Assembly: GCA_035604135.1 (NCBI GenBank)
Contig: DATNJB010000063.1
Location: 62,001 to 126,000 of the forward strand
From: Poindextera sp035604135
GTDB lineage: Bacteria; Pseudomonadota; Alphaproteobacteria; Caulobacterales; Caulobacteraceae
Direction: 5' to 3'
Length of the DNA stretch: 64,000 nt
Part shown: positions 25,624 through 34,358 of the stretch, one piece after another
Position numbering within the stretch: the stretch's first letter is position 1
How the letters are laid out: each line of letters starts with the position of its first letter
Made by a program: the position numbers and the translations under genes
The notes under the pieces: model-generated
The model's input: the letters and a program-made list of their open reading frames with translations, nothing else
Told to the model about the DNA's origin: nothing
Database searches by the model: none

Positions 25624-28200
25624 ATGACTACGCCTTCGCCTCGAGCCGACGCCGCCACGCGAGAATGGCGGGACCTCGTTGCCCCGGTCGCCCTGCTGCT
25701 CGTGCTTGCCGCCATGACCGCGTTCATGGCGCTCGACAACCTGGTGCTGACGCGCACGGAGCGAGGGTGGGTCAGCCACAGCCGTGACGTGATCGAGGCG
25801 ACGCAGGGACTGTTCTCCTCGGCGGTGGAGGTGGAGTCGGCGCAACGCGCCTACGCCTTCAACGGCGACGCGGCCTTCCTGGAGCACTTCGACGCCGACG
25901 CCGCGGCGGTCGGGGTTGAAGGCGCCAGGCTGCGCGCCCTGGTCGCCGACAATCCACCTCAACGCGCCCGGGTCGCGCTCCTGATCGCCAGCCTTGACGC
26001 GCGGGTCGCCCTGTCGCGGCAGAGGGTTGCGCTCTACCGCGCTGGCCAGACCGCGCAAGCGCTCGCCGCGAACCCCGGCGAAGGCAAGGCGGCCATGGAC
26101 CGCGCCAGGGCAGCCGTCGCCGAGATCATGCAGTCGGAGAACGGCCTGCTCGCCGCGCGCACTGCGCGGGCCAACGGCTACGAGTTCATCGGCTTCGTCG
26201 TCGCGCTGCTGGTCAGCGCGCTCGCCATTGTCGGCCTGGCGGCTCAGATGCTGCTGATGGCCCGGGCGAACCGGCAGCTGGCGCGCGCCGTCGGAGAGCG
26301 CGAAGCCGCAGAGTCGTCGCAGCGCGAGAGCGAGGCCGGCTACCGCGCCATCTTCGCCAACAGCGCCGACCTGCTCTCGGTCATCGACGTTTCCGCCGAC
26401 GGCGGTTTCCGCATTGCCGAGCTCAACCCAGCCTACGAGCAGGCGACAGGCGTCAAGACTGACATGCTGCGAGGCGTCGAGGTGCGGTTCATGGCGCGAG
26501 AACCGGAGTCGACGCGCCTCGTCGAGCACTTGCAGCGCGTCGTGGCCGGGGGTGTTCCAGTCTTCACCCGCGACCCGGTCAACCTCTTAGGCGGACGGCG
26601 CATCTGGGAGTCGATCCTGGTTCCGGTCCGCAACGACGAAGGCCGCATCGACCGCATCGTCGCCTCCTCACGCGACGTCACCGAGCGGGAGGAAAGCCAG
26701 GCGCGGCTTCGGCGCGCGCAGCGGATGGAAGCCGTCGGCCACCTGACCGGCGGCGTCGCGCACGACTTCAACAACATCCTGCAGATCATCCGCGGCAACC
26801 TGGAGCTGGTGGCCAGCGCCGTCAGCGACCCGGAGGCGTCCGAGCGCATCAAGAATGCGTTGCACGGCGCCGACCGAGCCGCGGAGCTGACCCGTCAACT
26901 GCTCGCATTCGCGCGGCGCCAGCCGCTCGAGCCGCGCGTGGTCAACCTTGGCCGCCTGGTCGGCGACATGGCCGAGATGCTCCGCCGCACGCTGGGCGAG
27001 GCCATCGAGGTCGAGACCGTCATCGCTGGCGGCCTGTGGAACACCTTGGCCGACCCCGCGCAGGTGGAGAGCGCGGTGCTGAACTTGGCGCTCAACGCCC
27101 GCGATGCAATGCCCAAGGGCGGGCGCCTCACGATCGAGATCACCAACGCGGTCCTCGACCAGAGCTACGCCAACCATGAGCGGGTGGAACCCGGCCAGTA
27201 TGTGATGCTGGCCGTCTCGGACACCGGCCAGGGCATGACGCCCGAGACGCTGGCGCGGGCGTTCGAGCCCTTTTTCACGACCAAGGGCGAGGAGCGTGGC
27301 ACAGGCCTCGGGCTCTCCATGGTCTACGGCTTCGTCAAGCAGTCGAACGGCCACGTGCAGATCTACAGCGAGCCCGGCGAAGGCACGACGGTGAAGATCT
27401 ACCTCCCGCGCTCGGGCCAGTCGCAGACGGCGGCGCCCCAGGTCTCGAGCGGCGCGCTCACCGGGCTCCGCGAGGTCGTGCTTGTGGTCGAGGACGACGA
27501 TCTGGTGCGCGCCTCGACCGTCGGGATGCTGCGGGAGCTCGGCTACACCTGCATCCACGCCTCCGACGGCGCCGCGGCGCTGGACAAGCTTCGCGCCGGC
27601 GCCAAGGTCGATCTTCTGTTCACGGACGTTGTCATGCCCGGCCCCGTGAAGAGCCGTGACCTGGCCCGGGAGGCGCAGGCCCTGCATCCGGGTCTGCCGG
27701 TGCTGTTCACCTCCGGCTACAGCGAGAACGCCATCGTGCACCAGGGGCGGCTGGACGAGGGCGTGCAACTGCTCTCCAAACCGTTCTCGCGCGAGGATCT
27801 GGCGCGCAAGATCCGCTCCCTGTTGCAGAAGGCGCAGCGCGTCGTACTCGTCGTCGAGGACGACGCGCTGGTGCGCATGGCGGCGGTGGACATGATCGAG
27901 AGCCTGGGCTTCGGCGCCGCGCAGGCCGGCGACGCCGAGGAAGCGCTCGCCATCCTGAATGCGAGCGAACAGATCGACATCCTGTTCACCGACATCGGCC
28001 TGCCGGGGGTGCGGGGGCCGGAGCTGGCCGCCAAGGCGCGGGCGCTGCGGCCGGGACTGAAGGTCGTGTTCGCCTCGGGCTACGGCGAGACCGAGGAGGC
28101 GCAAGGCGTCGCCGGCGCCCGCCACCTCGACAAGCCCTACCAGCAGTCCCAGCTCGCCGAGGTGCTCGACGTCGCGCTGGCCTCAGTCAGTGCCCGCTGA
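25624..28200 (+). CDS. Membrane hybrid histidine kinase: CHASE3-like, PAS, HisKA, HATPase, two receivers
   Basis: From the ATG at 25624 the protein has 858 residues. A first membrane helix (about 18-38), a periplasmic helical region of the CHASE3 type (about 40-190) and a second helix precede a PAS domain and a HisKA domain with His380 in GGVAHDFNNIL. The ATPase domain is complete (NLALNARDA, DTGQGM, GTGLGLS). Two receivers follow, with phospho-acceptors Asp668 and Asp790 and matching lysines (SKPF, DKPY). The frame is open to 25519, but that part has poor codon use. No cognate regulator or HPt gene adjoins it. CHASE3 signals are generally unknown. Confidence 0.9.
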   Translation: MTTPSPRADAATREWRDLVAPVALLLVLAAMTAFMALDNLVLTRTERGWVSHSRDVIEATQGLFSSAVEVESAQRAYAFNGDAAFLEHFDADAAAVGVEGARLRALVADNPPQRARVALLIASLDARVALSRQRVALYRAGQTAQALAANPGEGKAAMDRARAAVAEIMQSENGLLAARTARANGYEFIGFVVALLVSALAIVGLAAQMLLMARANRQLARAVGEREAAESSQRESEAGYRAIFANSADLLSVIDVSADGGFRIAELNPAYEQATGVKTDMLRGVEVRFMAREPESTRLVEHLQRVVAGGVPVFTRDPVNLLGGRRIWESILVPVRNDEGRIDRIVASSRDVTEREESQARLRRAQRMEAVGHLTGGVAHDFNNILQIIRGNLELVASAVSDPEASERIKNALHGADRAAELTRQLLAFARRQPLEPRVVNLGRLVGDMAEMLRRTLGEAIEVETVIAGGLWNTLADPAQVESAVLNLALNARDAMPKGGRLTIEITNAVLDQSYANHERVEPGQYVMLAVSDTGQGMTPETLARAFEPFFTTKGEERGTGLGLSMVYGFVKQSNGHVQIYSEPGEGTTVKIYLPRSGQSQTAAPQVSSGALTGLREVVLVVEDDDLVRASTVGMLRELGYTCIHASDGAAALDKLRAGAKVDLLFTDVVMPGPVKSRDLAREAQALHPGLPVLFTSGYSENAIVHQGRLDEGVQLLSKPFSREDLARKIRSLLQKAQRVVLVVEDDALVRMAAVDMIESLGFGAAQAGDAEEALAILNASEQIDILFTDIGLPGVRGPELAAKARALRPGLKVVFASGYGETEEAQGVAGARHLDKPYQQSQLAEVLDVALASVSAR

Positions 28201-28732
28201 GCGGCAGGCCGACGCCGTCGGGCGGCGCCTCCGCACCGGCATTCAGGGGCCGCTGCATCATCGCCACGTCGACCCAACGGCCGTGCTTGAAGCCGATCGC
28301 CTGGAAGACGCCGACGGTCGTAAACCCCATGGCTCGATGCAGGCCGATCGAACGGGCGTTCTCGCTGTCGCCGATCATCGCCACCATTTGCCGAAGCCCG
28401 AGGCCCTGGCAGGCCTCGATCACCGCCCCGAGCAAGCCCTTGCCGATGCCTTGGCCGAGCCGGTCCGGGCCGATGTAGACGCTGTCCTCGACCGTGTAGC
28501 GGTACGAAGCGCGCGGCCGAAACGGGCTGCCATAAGCGAAACCGGCCACGGCGCCGCTGGTCTCGGCGACCAGATAGGGCAGTCCCAGCGCCTGCACCGC
28601 CGCGACCCGGCCGGCCATGTCCTCCGCAGACGGTGGATCGGTTTCGAAGGTGCCGAACCCGTTCGCCACGTGGTGGCCGTAGATGGCGGCGAGCGCCACA
28701 GCGTCGCCGGCTTCAGCAGTCCTGATCTTCAC
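28187..28732 (-). CDS. GNAT acetyltransferase, phosphinothricin acetyltransferase-like
   Basis: The GTG at 28732 overlaps the stop of the peptidase gene (GTGA), giving a 181-residue protein starting VKIRTAEAGDAVALAAIYGHHV. It has EDSVYIGPDRLGQGIGKGLL with the acetyl-CoA loop, and the C-terminal HRAMGFTTVGVFQAIGFKHG typical of the Pat/Bar and methionine sulfoximine acetyltransferase group. Such enzymes acetylate amino-acid analogues; the native substrate is not known. It is translationally coupled to oligopeptidase B. Its 3' end overlaps the convergent kinase by 14 bases. Confidence 0.87.
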   Translation of the reverse strand: MKIRTAEAGDAVALAAIYGHHVANGFGTFETDPPSAEDMAGRVAAVQALGLPYLVAETSGAVAGFAYGSPFRPRASYRYTVEDSVYIGPDRLGQGIGKGLLGAVIEACQGLGLRQMVAMIGDSENARSIGLHRAMGFTTVGVFQAIGFKHGRWVDVAMMQRPLNAGAEAPPDGVGLPLSGH

Positions 28733-30825
28733 CCACGGGTCTCCCAGCCGCGGTCGATGGCCCAGATGGCGAAGGCGTAGTCGAGGGCGATCTCCTTCAG
28801 GAAGTCGAACCGACCTGACGCGCCGCCATGGCCCGCATCCATGTTGATCTTGAGCAGAATCGGCGCATCGCCTGTCGTCGCTTCGCGCAGCCGGGCCACC
28901 CACTTGGCCGGCTCCCAGTAGGTGACGCGCGGATCGGAGAGGCCGCCGGTCGCGAGGATGGCCGGATAGACCCTAGGCCCGACGTTGTCATAGGGGCTGT
29001 AGCTGGCGATCAGGTCGTAGGCGGCCGGATCCTCGAGCGGATTGCCCCATTCGGGCCACTCGGGCGGAGTCAGCGGCAGGCTGGCGTCGCTGATGGTGTT
29101 GAGCACGTCAACGAACGGCACCGCGCCGATGATCCCCGCCCAGAGCTCGGGCCGCATATTGGCGACCGCGCCCATCAGCATCCCGCCAGCCGAACCGCCA
29201 TAGGCGACGATGCGGCCGGCCCGCGCGAAGCCATGGGCGATGAGGTGCTCGGCGCCGGCGATGAAGTCGGTGAAGGTGTTGACCTTCGTGCGCCCCCGGC
29301 CATCGAGGAACCAGCCCCAGCCCTTCTCCGAGCCGCCGCGGACATGGACCGTGGCCCAGATCCAGCCGCGGTCGACCAGCGAAAGGTTGCGGATGGAGAA
29401 GTTGGGCTCCATCGATATGCCGTATGCCCCGTAGCCATAGAGCAGCAACGGCGCAGAGCCGTCCATCGGTGTTCCGGCGCGGATCAGGACCGTGATCGGG
29501 ACCTCGACCCCGTCGGCCGCTGTCGCCACCAGTCTGTGAGTGACGTAGGCGGACGGGTCGTGGCCGGAGGGAACCTCCTGCGTTTTGCGCAGCGTCCGCG
29601 TACGGGTTGCCATGTCGTAGTCGAACCACTGCCTCGGCGTGGTCGGCGACTCATAGACGAAGCGCAGTGTCGCCGTGTTGTACTCGTATCCGCCGGCGAG
29701 GTTCAGCGCATACGCTTCCTCGTCGAAGGCGATGGCGTGTTCGGCCCCGCTGGCGCGCTCGGTGATCACGATGCGGTTCAGCGCATTCTCGCGCACGAGG
29801 CTCACGAACCAGTCATGCGCGACGCCGATGCCGACGATGTACCGCCCCGGCCGGTGCGGGACCCACTCGCGCCAGTTTGCCCGCCCGGGCGCGTCCGGCG
29901 GCGCCCGCATCACCTTGAAGTCGATCGCGCCGTCTGCGTTCGTGTGGATCAGCAGCGTCCCGTCCCACGCCTCGACCGCATAGCGCAGCCCGACCGTGCG
30001 CGGCTCGACCAGTTGCGGTTCGGCGGTAGGGTCAGCGGCGGGGATGAGCCGCACCTCGGAGGTCTCGTGGTCGCCGGCGCCGATCGTGATGTAGGCGTCG
30101 GAGTGGGTTCGCCCCACCGACAGGAAGAAGCCGTCGTCAGGCTCGTCGTAAACCAGGACATCGTCGGCGGCCGCGCCGCGCGCCGGACGCCGATAGACCT
30201 TGGCCGGCCTCCCGTTTTCGTCGCGCCAGATCCAGAACAGCCAGGCGGAGTCGGGCGAGAAGGTGAACGCGCCAGTGGCGCTCTCGATCGGATCGGGCAG
30301 CACCTGGCCCGTGGCCAGGTCCTTCACATGGACGCGGTAGACCTCCGACCCTTGCTCGTCGACGGCATAGGCGAAGAGCGCATGGTCCGGGCTGTGCTCG
30401 GTCGCGCCGACGTGGAAATAGGCCTTGCCCCTCGACAGCGCCTCTTCGTCCAGCAGGATGGTCTCGGCGCCCCCGTCACGCGGCGTGCGCGCATGGATCG
30501 GGTGCTGGGCGCCCTTCTCGCAACGCCAGTAGTAGGCGAACGGCCCGTGCGGGGCCGGCACGGAGGCGTCATCCTCCTTGATGCGGCCCTTCATCTCGGC
30601 GAACAGCACCTCCTGCAGGGCTTCGGTCGAGGCCAGCATGGCGGCGGTGTAGGCGTTCTCGGCCTGAAGGTGCGCCTTCACATCGGCGCGGATCAGCTGC
30701 GGGTCGCGCAGCACCGCCTGCCAGTTGTCGTCCTTCATCCAGGCGTAGTCGTCGACCCGCACCCGGTTGAACTGGACGATGGTCCTAGGCTCTTTGCGGG
30801 CGCTGGGCGGCGTGGGTTTCGTCAT
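28729..30825 (-). CDS. ptrB: Oligopeptidase B, S9A family
   Basis: The 698-residue protein has an N-terminal seven-bladed propeller region and a C-terminal alpha/beta hydrolase domain. The nucleophile is Ser545 in AYGGSAGGMLMG, the acid lies in DPRVTYWEPAKWVARLR, and the histidine is in MDAGHGGASGRFD. The order and length fit oligopeptidase B, which cuts short peptides after basic residues in the cytoplasm. No signal peptide is visible. It forms an operon with the downstream acetyltransferase. Confidence 0.93.
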   Translation of the reverse strand: MTKPTPPSARKEPRTIVQFNRVRVDDYAWMKDDNWQAVLRDPQLIRADVKAHLQAENAYTAAMLASTEALQEVLFAEMKGRIKEDDASVPAPHGPFAYYWRCEKGAQHPIHARTPRDGGAETILLDEEALSRGKAYFHVGATEHSPDHALFAYAVDEQGSEVYRVHVKDLATGQVLPDPIESATGAFTFSPDSAWLFWIWRDENGRPAKVYRRPARGAAADDVLVYDEPDDGFFLSVGRTHSDAYITIGAGDHETSEVRLIPAADPTAEPQLVEPRTVGLRYAVEAWDGTLLIHTNADGAIDFKVMRAPPDAPGRANWREWVPHRPGRYIVGIGVAHDWFVSLVRENALNRIVITERASGAEHAIAFDEEAYALNLAGGYEYNTATLRFVYESPTTPRQWFDYDMATRTRTLRKTQEVPSGHDPSAYVTHRLVATAADGVEVPITVLIRAGTPMDGSAPLLLYGYGAYGISMEPNFSIRNLSLVDRGWIWATVHVRGGSEKGWGWFLDGRGRTKVNTFTDFIAGAEHLIAHGFARAGRIVAYGGSAGGMLMGAVANMRPELWAGIIGAVPFVDVLNTISDASLPLTPPEWPEWGNPLEDPAAYDLIASYSPYDNVGPRVYPAILATGGLSDPRVTYWEPAKWVARLREATTGDAPILLKINMDAGHGGASGRFDFLKEIALDYAFAIWAIDRGWETRG

Positions 30826-30850
30826 GCGAGCCGGCTTATCAGGGTGGGCC

Positions 30851-32422
30851 TCAGGCCGCCAACCTCTGCCGGATGTGGTCGCCGACGCGCATGGCGTTGG
30901 CGACGATCGTCAGCGTCGGGTTCACCGCCGCTGAGGAGACGAAGAAGCCCGAGTCGACCACGTAGAGATTGTCCAGCTCGTGCGCCTTGCAGGATGGGTC
31001 GAGCACGGAGCTTTTCGGGTCGGTCCCGAACCGGGTCGTGCCGACCTGGTGCGCGGTCCCGTACAGGGGCAGGAGCGAATCGAGCTCCATGCGATGCTGC
31101 GAGAGCGGGTGCGCATGGTCGACGAAGCCCGCGAGCGAGTCATGCAGCCGCTGCACCAGCCGCTCGTGGCCGTCGAGGTTGTTGTGCATGTATTCGAGGA
31201 TGATGTGGCCGTCCGGCCCGAGCCGCACGCGATTGTCGGGCAGCGGCAGGTCCTCGGAGATCACCAGGAAGCTCAACAGCCGGTGCGCCATCGCGTTCAT
31301 GAAGATGTCGGGCATGAGCGCCGGCGGCAGCCAGTCGGAGACCTGACCCTCGAGCGTCTTGCCGGTCATGTATTCCAGGAGCTGGATGTGCCCCATCGGG
31401 TAGTCGAAGCCGCCGTTGGGATCGCCCCAGTAGAAGTCGTTCACGGCCAGCGTCTTGGGGAAGGTGGTATCGACCGGAGCGGCCGTCAGCGAGACCATGG
31501 CGGTCAGCGTGTGGAACGCGTAGTTGCGCCCGACCTGATCGGAGCCATTGGCGAGCCCGCTCGGGTGCTGGGCGTTGGCGGAGCCCAGCAGGATGACGGC
31601 GGTGTTCACCGCGCCGGCGGCCAGCACGACGATGTCGCCGCTCCAGCGCTCCTCGCCCTCGGCCGTCTCGCACACGACGTCGGTGACGCTGCGACCCAAA
31701 CCGTCCGTCTCCAGACGAACAACCTTGCGCCCGGTCAGCAGCGTGACGTTCGGCGCGGCCATGAGCGGCTCGATCGCGCGCGTTCGCGCATCGCACTTTG
31801 CCTTCAGCAGGCAGGGATAGCCGCCGCAGGTCTTGCAGCGGATGCAAGGGCTGGTCACCGGGCGGCCCTCGTCGAAGTCCACGCCGAGCGGCAGGGAGAA
31901 CGGTCGCCAGCCCTGCGCCTCGAAGTGGCTCTTCAGCCGCTCGATGCCGGGGTCGTGGTGGATCGCCGGATAGGCGTAAGGCGGCTCGTCGCCGTGCTCG
32001 GTCGGGTCGACCCCGCGGGCGCCGTGTACGCGCCACAGCGTCTCGGCCTCGGCGTAATAGGGCGCGAGGTCGTCGAGCGAGATCGGCCAGGCCGGCGAGA
32101 CGCCCCCGGCGTGCCTGGTCTCCTGGAAGTCACGGTCGCGAAAGCGCATCAGCGCCGCGCCGTAGAAGGTGGTGTTACCGCCGACCCAGTAGTGGGTGTT
32201 CGGAACAAACGGCTTGCCGCGACGGTCGTACCACTGTTCCTTGGTGCGGTAGCGCTTGTCGAGGAAGACCGCCTTTGAGTCCCAGTTCTCGGCTTCCCGC
32301 GGCACGTGCTCGCCCCGCTCGAGGATGAGAATGGTCTTGCCGGTCGGCGCCAGCCGCTGCGCAAGCGTGCCGCCGCCGGCGCCCGAACCGACGATCAGGA
32401 TGTCGAAATGAGCGCTGGTCAT
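30851..32422 (-). CDS. GMC oxidoreductase with a five-cysteine cluster
   Basis: The 523-residue flavoprotein starts FDILIVGSGAGGGTLA (FAD ADP-binding motif). It has the C-terminal GMC histidine region HQVGTTRFG and NPTLTIVANAMRVGDHI. Residues 193-210 read CIRCKTCGGYPCLLKAKC, that is C-x2-C-x2-C-x4-C-x5-C, at the place where some FAD dehydrogenases of this family carry a 3Fe-4S cluster. A membrane-linked sugar or alcohol dehydrogenase passing electrons on is therefore likely, but no gamma subunit or cytochrome gene adjoins it. The start overlaps the SDR stop (ATGA), so they are coupled. Confidence 0.9.
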   Translation of the reverse strand: MTSAHFDILIVGSGAGGGTLAQRLAPTGKTILILERGEHVPREAENWDSKAVFLDKRYRTKEQWYDRRGKPFVPNTHYWVGGNTTFYGAALMRFRDRDFQETRHAGGVSPAWPISLDDLAPYYAEAETLWRVHGARGVDPTEHGDEPPYAYPAIHHDPGIERLKSHFEAQGWRPFSLPLGVDFDEGRPVTSPCIRCKTCGGYPCLLKAKCDARTRAIEPLMAAPNVTLLTGRKVVRLETDGLGRSVTDVVCETAEGEERWSGDIVVLAAGAVNTAVILLGSANAQHPSGLANGSDQVGRNYAFHTLTAMVSLTAAPVDTTFPKTLAVNDFYWGDPNGGFDYPMGHIQLLEYMTGKTLEGQVSDWLPPALMPDIFMNAMAHRLLSFLVISEDLPLPDNRVRLGPDGHIILEYMHNNLDGHERLVQRLHDSLAGFVDHAHPLSQHRMELDSLLPLYGTAHQVGTTRFGTDPKSSVLDPSCKAHELDNLYVVDSGFFVSSAAVNPTLTIVANAMRVGDHIRQRLAA

Positions 32423-33270
32423 GCCGTCGTTTCGTCCTCGAGGTGATACTTGGCCGAGCCGGCGGCGAGGATCGCTCGCACCAGCGGCTCAGGCAGGGTC
32501 TGCATGAGCGCGGCGGCCAGCTTGTTGCGCCAGCCGGGCACGACGACCAGCCGGCCGGCTTCGTTCGCACGGATGGCGGTTTCAACGACCGATTCGGCGC
32601 TCTGCGTGAAGCGCCATCGGTCTCCAGCCATGACGGTTTCGGTCCCGGCGACCTGGCTGAACTCGCTGTCGGTTGCGCCGGGGCAGACGGCGGTCACCTT
32701 GATGCCCTTCTTGGCGTACTCGGCGTCGAGGGCCTGGCTGAACTTGAGCAGCAGGCTCTTCACGCCAGGATAGAGGCTGTGGCCCGCGACGCCGGGGGAG
32801 AAGGCGGCGAGCGAGCTTATGTTCACAATCGCGCCTCGCCCGCGCTCGACCATGCCCGGGATCACGGCGCGAGCGAGCGCGCAGGGCGTCACGACCATGG
32901 TCATGAGGAGGTCGCGCTGCCGGGCCCATGGCACGCCGGCGAAGCTCTGGGCGATGCCGAAGCCGGCGTTGTTGACCAGCACATCGACGTGGCGGCCATG
33001 CGCCGCAAGTGCGGCCATCACTGGCTCGTGCGCCTCGAATCGGGCGAGGTCGGCGCCGATCGCGATCGCTTCGACGCCATGGCTCGCCTGCAGCTCCGCC
33101 GCGAGCGCCTCGAGTCGGTCGATGCGCCGGGCGACCAGCGCGACATCGAGGCCGCGCGCGCCGTAGGCGCGGGCAAACGCCGCTCCCAGCCCGGACGAAG
33201 CGCCTGTAATCAGGGCCAAATCGCGGCCGCGGCTGCGTCCCTTCGTCCCAGTCGACGCACGCTCCGGCAT
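32419..33270 (-). CDS. Short-chain dehydrogenase/reductase
   Basis: The 283-residue classical SDR has the cofactor motif TGASSGLG (about 22-29), NNAGFG, the catalytic serine in ISSLAAF and Tyr/Lys in SLYPGVKSL. The arginines after the second strand (VARRIDR) suggest NADP(H). The ATG at 33270 was preferred over the open frame to 33351. The gene is translationally coupled to the GMC oxidoreductase, suggesting that both act on one alcohol/ketone substrate. Confidence 0.9.
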   Translation of the reverse strand: MPERASTGTKGRSRGRDLALITGASSGLGAAFARAYGARGLDVALVARRIDRLEALAAELQASHGVEAIAIGADLARFEAHEPVMAALAAHGRHVDVLVNNAGFGIAQSFAGVPWARQRDLLMTMVVTPCALARAVIPGMVERGRGAIVNISSLAAFSPGVAGHSLYPGVKSLLLKFSQALDAEYAKKGIKVTAVCPGATDSEFSQVAGTETVMAGDRWRFTQSAESVVETAIRANEAGRLVVVPGWRNKLAAALMQTLPEPLVRAILAAGSAKYHLEDETTA

Positions 33271-33371
33271 GGATGAAGATCGCCTCAAGCTGGTTTGATG
33301 CGTCGCAGCTTGTGTGTCGGGCCGACGCGCGTCAAATGAGTCTCTGTTCAAGCGTTCGGGGGCTGAAGCGT

Positions 33372-34229
33372 ATGGTCCTGGATTTCTCCGCCCAGCTTAT
33401 GCAGGCCACCGTGCAGGTGGAGCAGCAGCTGCCGAACGGCACGCACATCATCGGCACCGGCTTTCTGATCGACGACCCGACGCCGGATGGCAAGCCGCGA
33501 ACCGTGCTGGTCACCGCCAACCACGTCTTCAACCGCATGACTGGGGCCCAAGCCCATATCGGCTATCGCGTCCAGGGAGCGGACGGCGCGTGGCGGTTCG
33601 ACCCCAAGCCAGTCGTTATCCGCTCGGCGGCGACCGAGCTTTGGGCGCACCTTGCCAACCGCGACGTGGCGGCGATCGTGGTCAAGGCGCCGCCGGCGTT
33701 CGCGCATGCGGCGATTCCGCTGGCCTGGCTGGCCGGCGGCGACACCTTCGCGAAGTACGACATCGGCCCGGGCGACGAGATGATGGTGCTGGGCTATCCG
33801 CAAGGGCTCTCGGCCGACGCCGCCGGCTTTCCTATCCTCCGCTCGGGCCGCGTCGCGTCGATGGTCGCGCCGCCGAGCGCCGCGGCGCCCAGCTTCCTGC
33901 TCGACTTCCGCGTCTTCCCGGGCAACTCGGGCGGGCCGGTGTTCATGTCGGACGCCAACCGCCGCGTGCCCGGCGAGGACGCGCCCAAGGATGCCGAGTT
34001 CATCACCGGCATGCTGACCCAGCAGGTCGAGCTGAACAACGAACGGCTGGAGATCGGGATCGTTACCGACGCCGCCTTTATCCGCGACACGATCGCGCTG
34101 CTCGATGGGCCGAAGACCGCGCCGCCTGTTGCGGCTGACCCTGAGCCACCCGTCCATCCGCTGCCGGCGGCCGCGCAAGACGCCGCAGCCGTCAGCGCCG
34201 CCCAAGTCGGCCAGGCCGTCGCCGACTGA
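33372..34229 (+). CDS. Trypsin-fold serine protease without signal peptide
   Basis: From ATG 33372 the protein has 285 residues with the triad His51 (VTANHVF), Asp98 (LANRDVAAIVV) and Ser186 (FPGNSGGPVF). A Pro/Ala-rich C-terminal tail of about 35 residues follows. No PDZ domain and no signal peptide or membrane anchor is seen, and the alternative start at 33336 adds none. It therefore looks cytoplasmic or unconventionally exported. It resembles stand-alone trypsin-like_2 proteins, whose targets are mostly unknown. It is divergent from the SDR gene, 101 bases away. Confidence 0.85.
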   Translation: MVLDFSAQLMQATVQVEQQLPNGTHIIGTGFLIDDPTPDGKPRTVLVTANHVFNRMTGAQAHIGYRVQGADGAWRFDPKPVVIRSAATELWAHLANRDVAAIVVKAPPAFAHAAIPLAWLAGGDTFAKYDIGPGDEMMVLGYPQGLSADAAGFPILRSGRVASMVAPPSAAAPSFLLDFRVFPGNSGGPVFMSDANRRVPGEDAPKDAEFITGMLTQQVELNNERLEIGIVTDAAFIRDTIALLDGPKTAPPVAADPEPPVHPLPAAAQDAAAVSAAQVGQAVAD

Positions 34230-34263
34230 TCCCGGCGCAGCCGCTTCATCGCCGCAACGGGAC

Positions 34264-34293
34264 TTGCCGAACCTGGGCGGCGCGGCCCTATAG
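34264..34293 (+). promoter_or_regulatory. Promoter-like sequence upstream of the P450 gene
   Basis: TTGCCG (34264-34269), an 18-base spacer and CTATAG (34288-34293) form a plausible promoter about 65 bases before the P450 ATG. Confidence 0.4.
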
Positions 34294-34358
34294 TCGGACT
34301 CTGACAACGACAGCCGCTGGCGAAGCCCCACGCGACGGCCAGTGCGAAGGAGCAGGCG

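Noticed and set aside
30851..33270. Complete three-subunit membrane dehydrogenase operon
   Set aside because: Only the FAD subunit and an SDR are present. No cytochrome c or small gamma subunit gene adjoins them.
33372..34229. Protease as part of a defence island
   Set aside because: Neighbours are an SDR and a P450. No sensor, NLR-like ATPase, toxin or nuclease gene is present.
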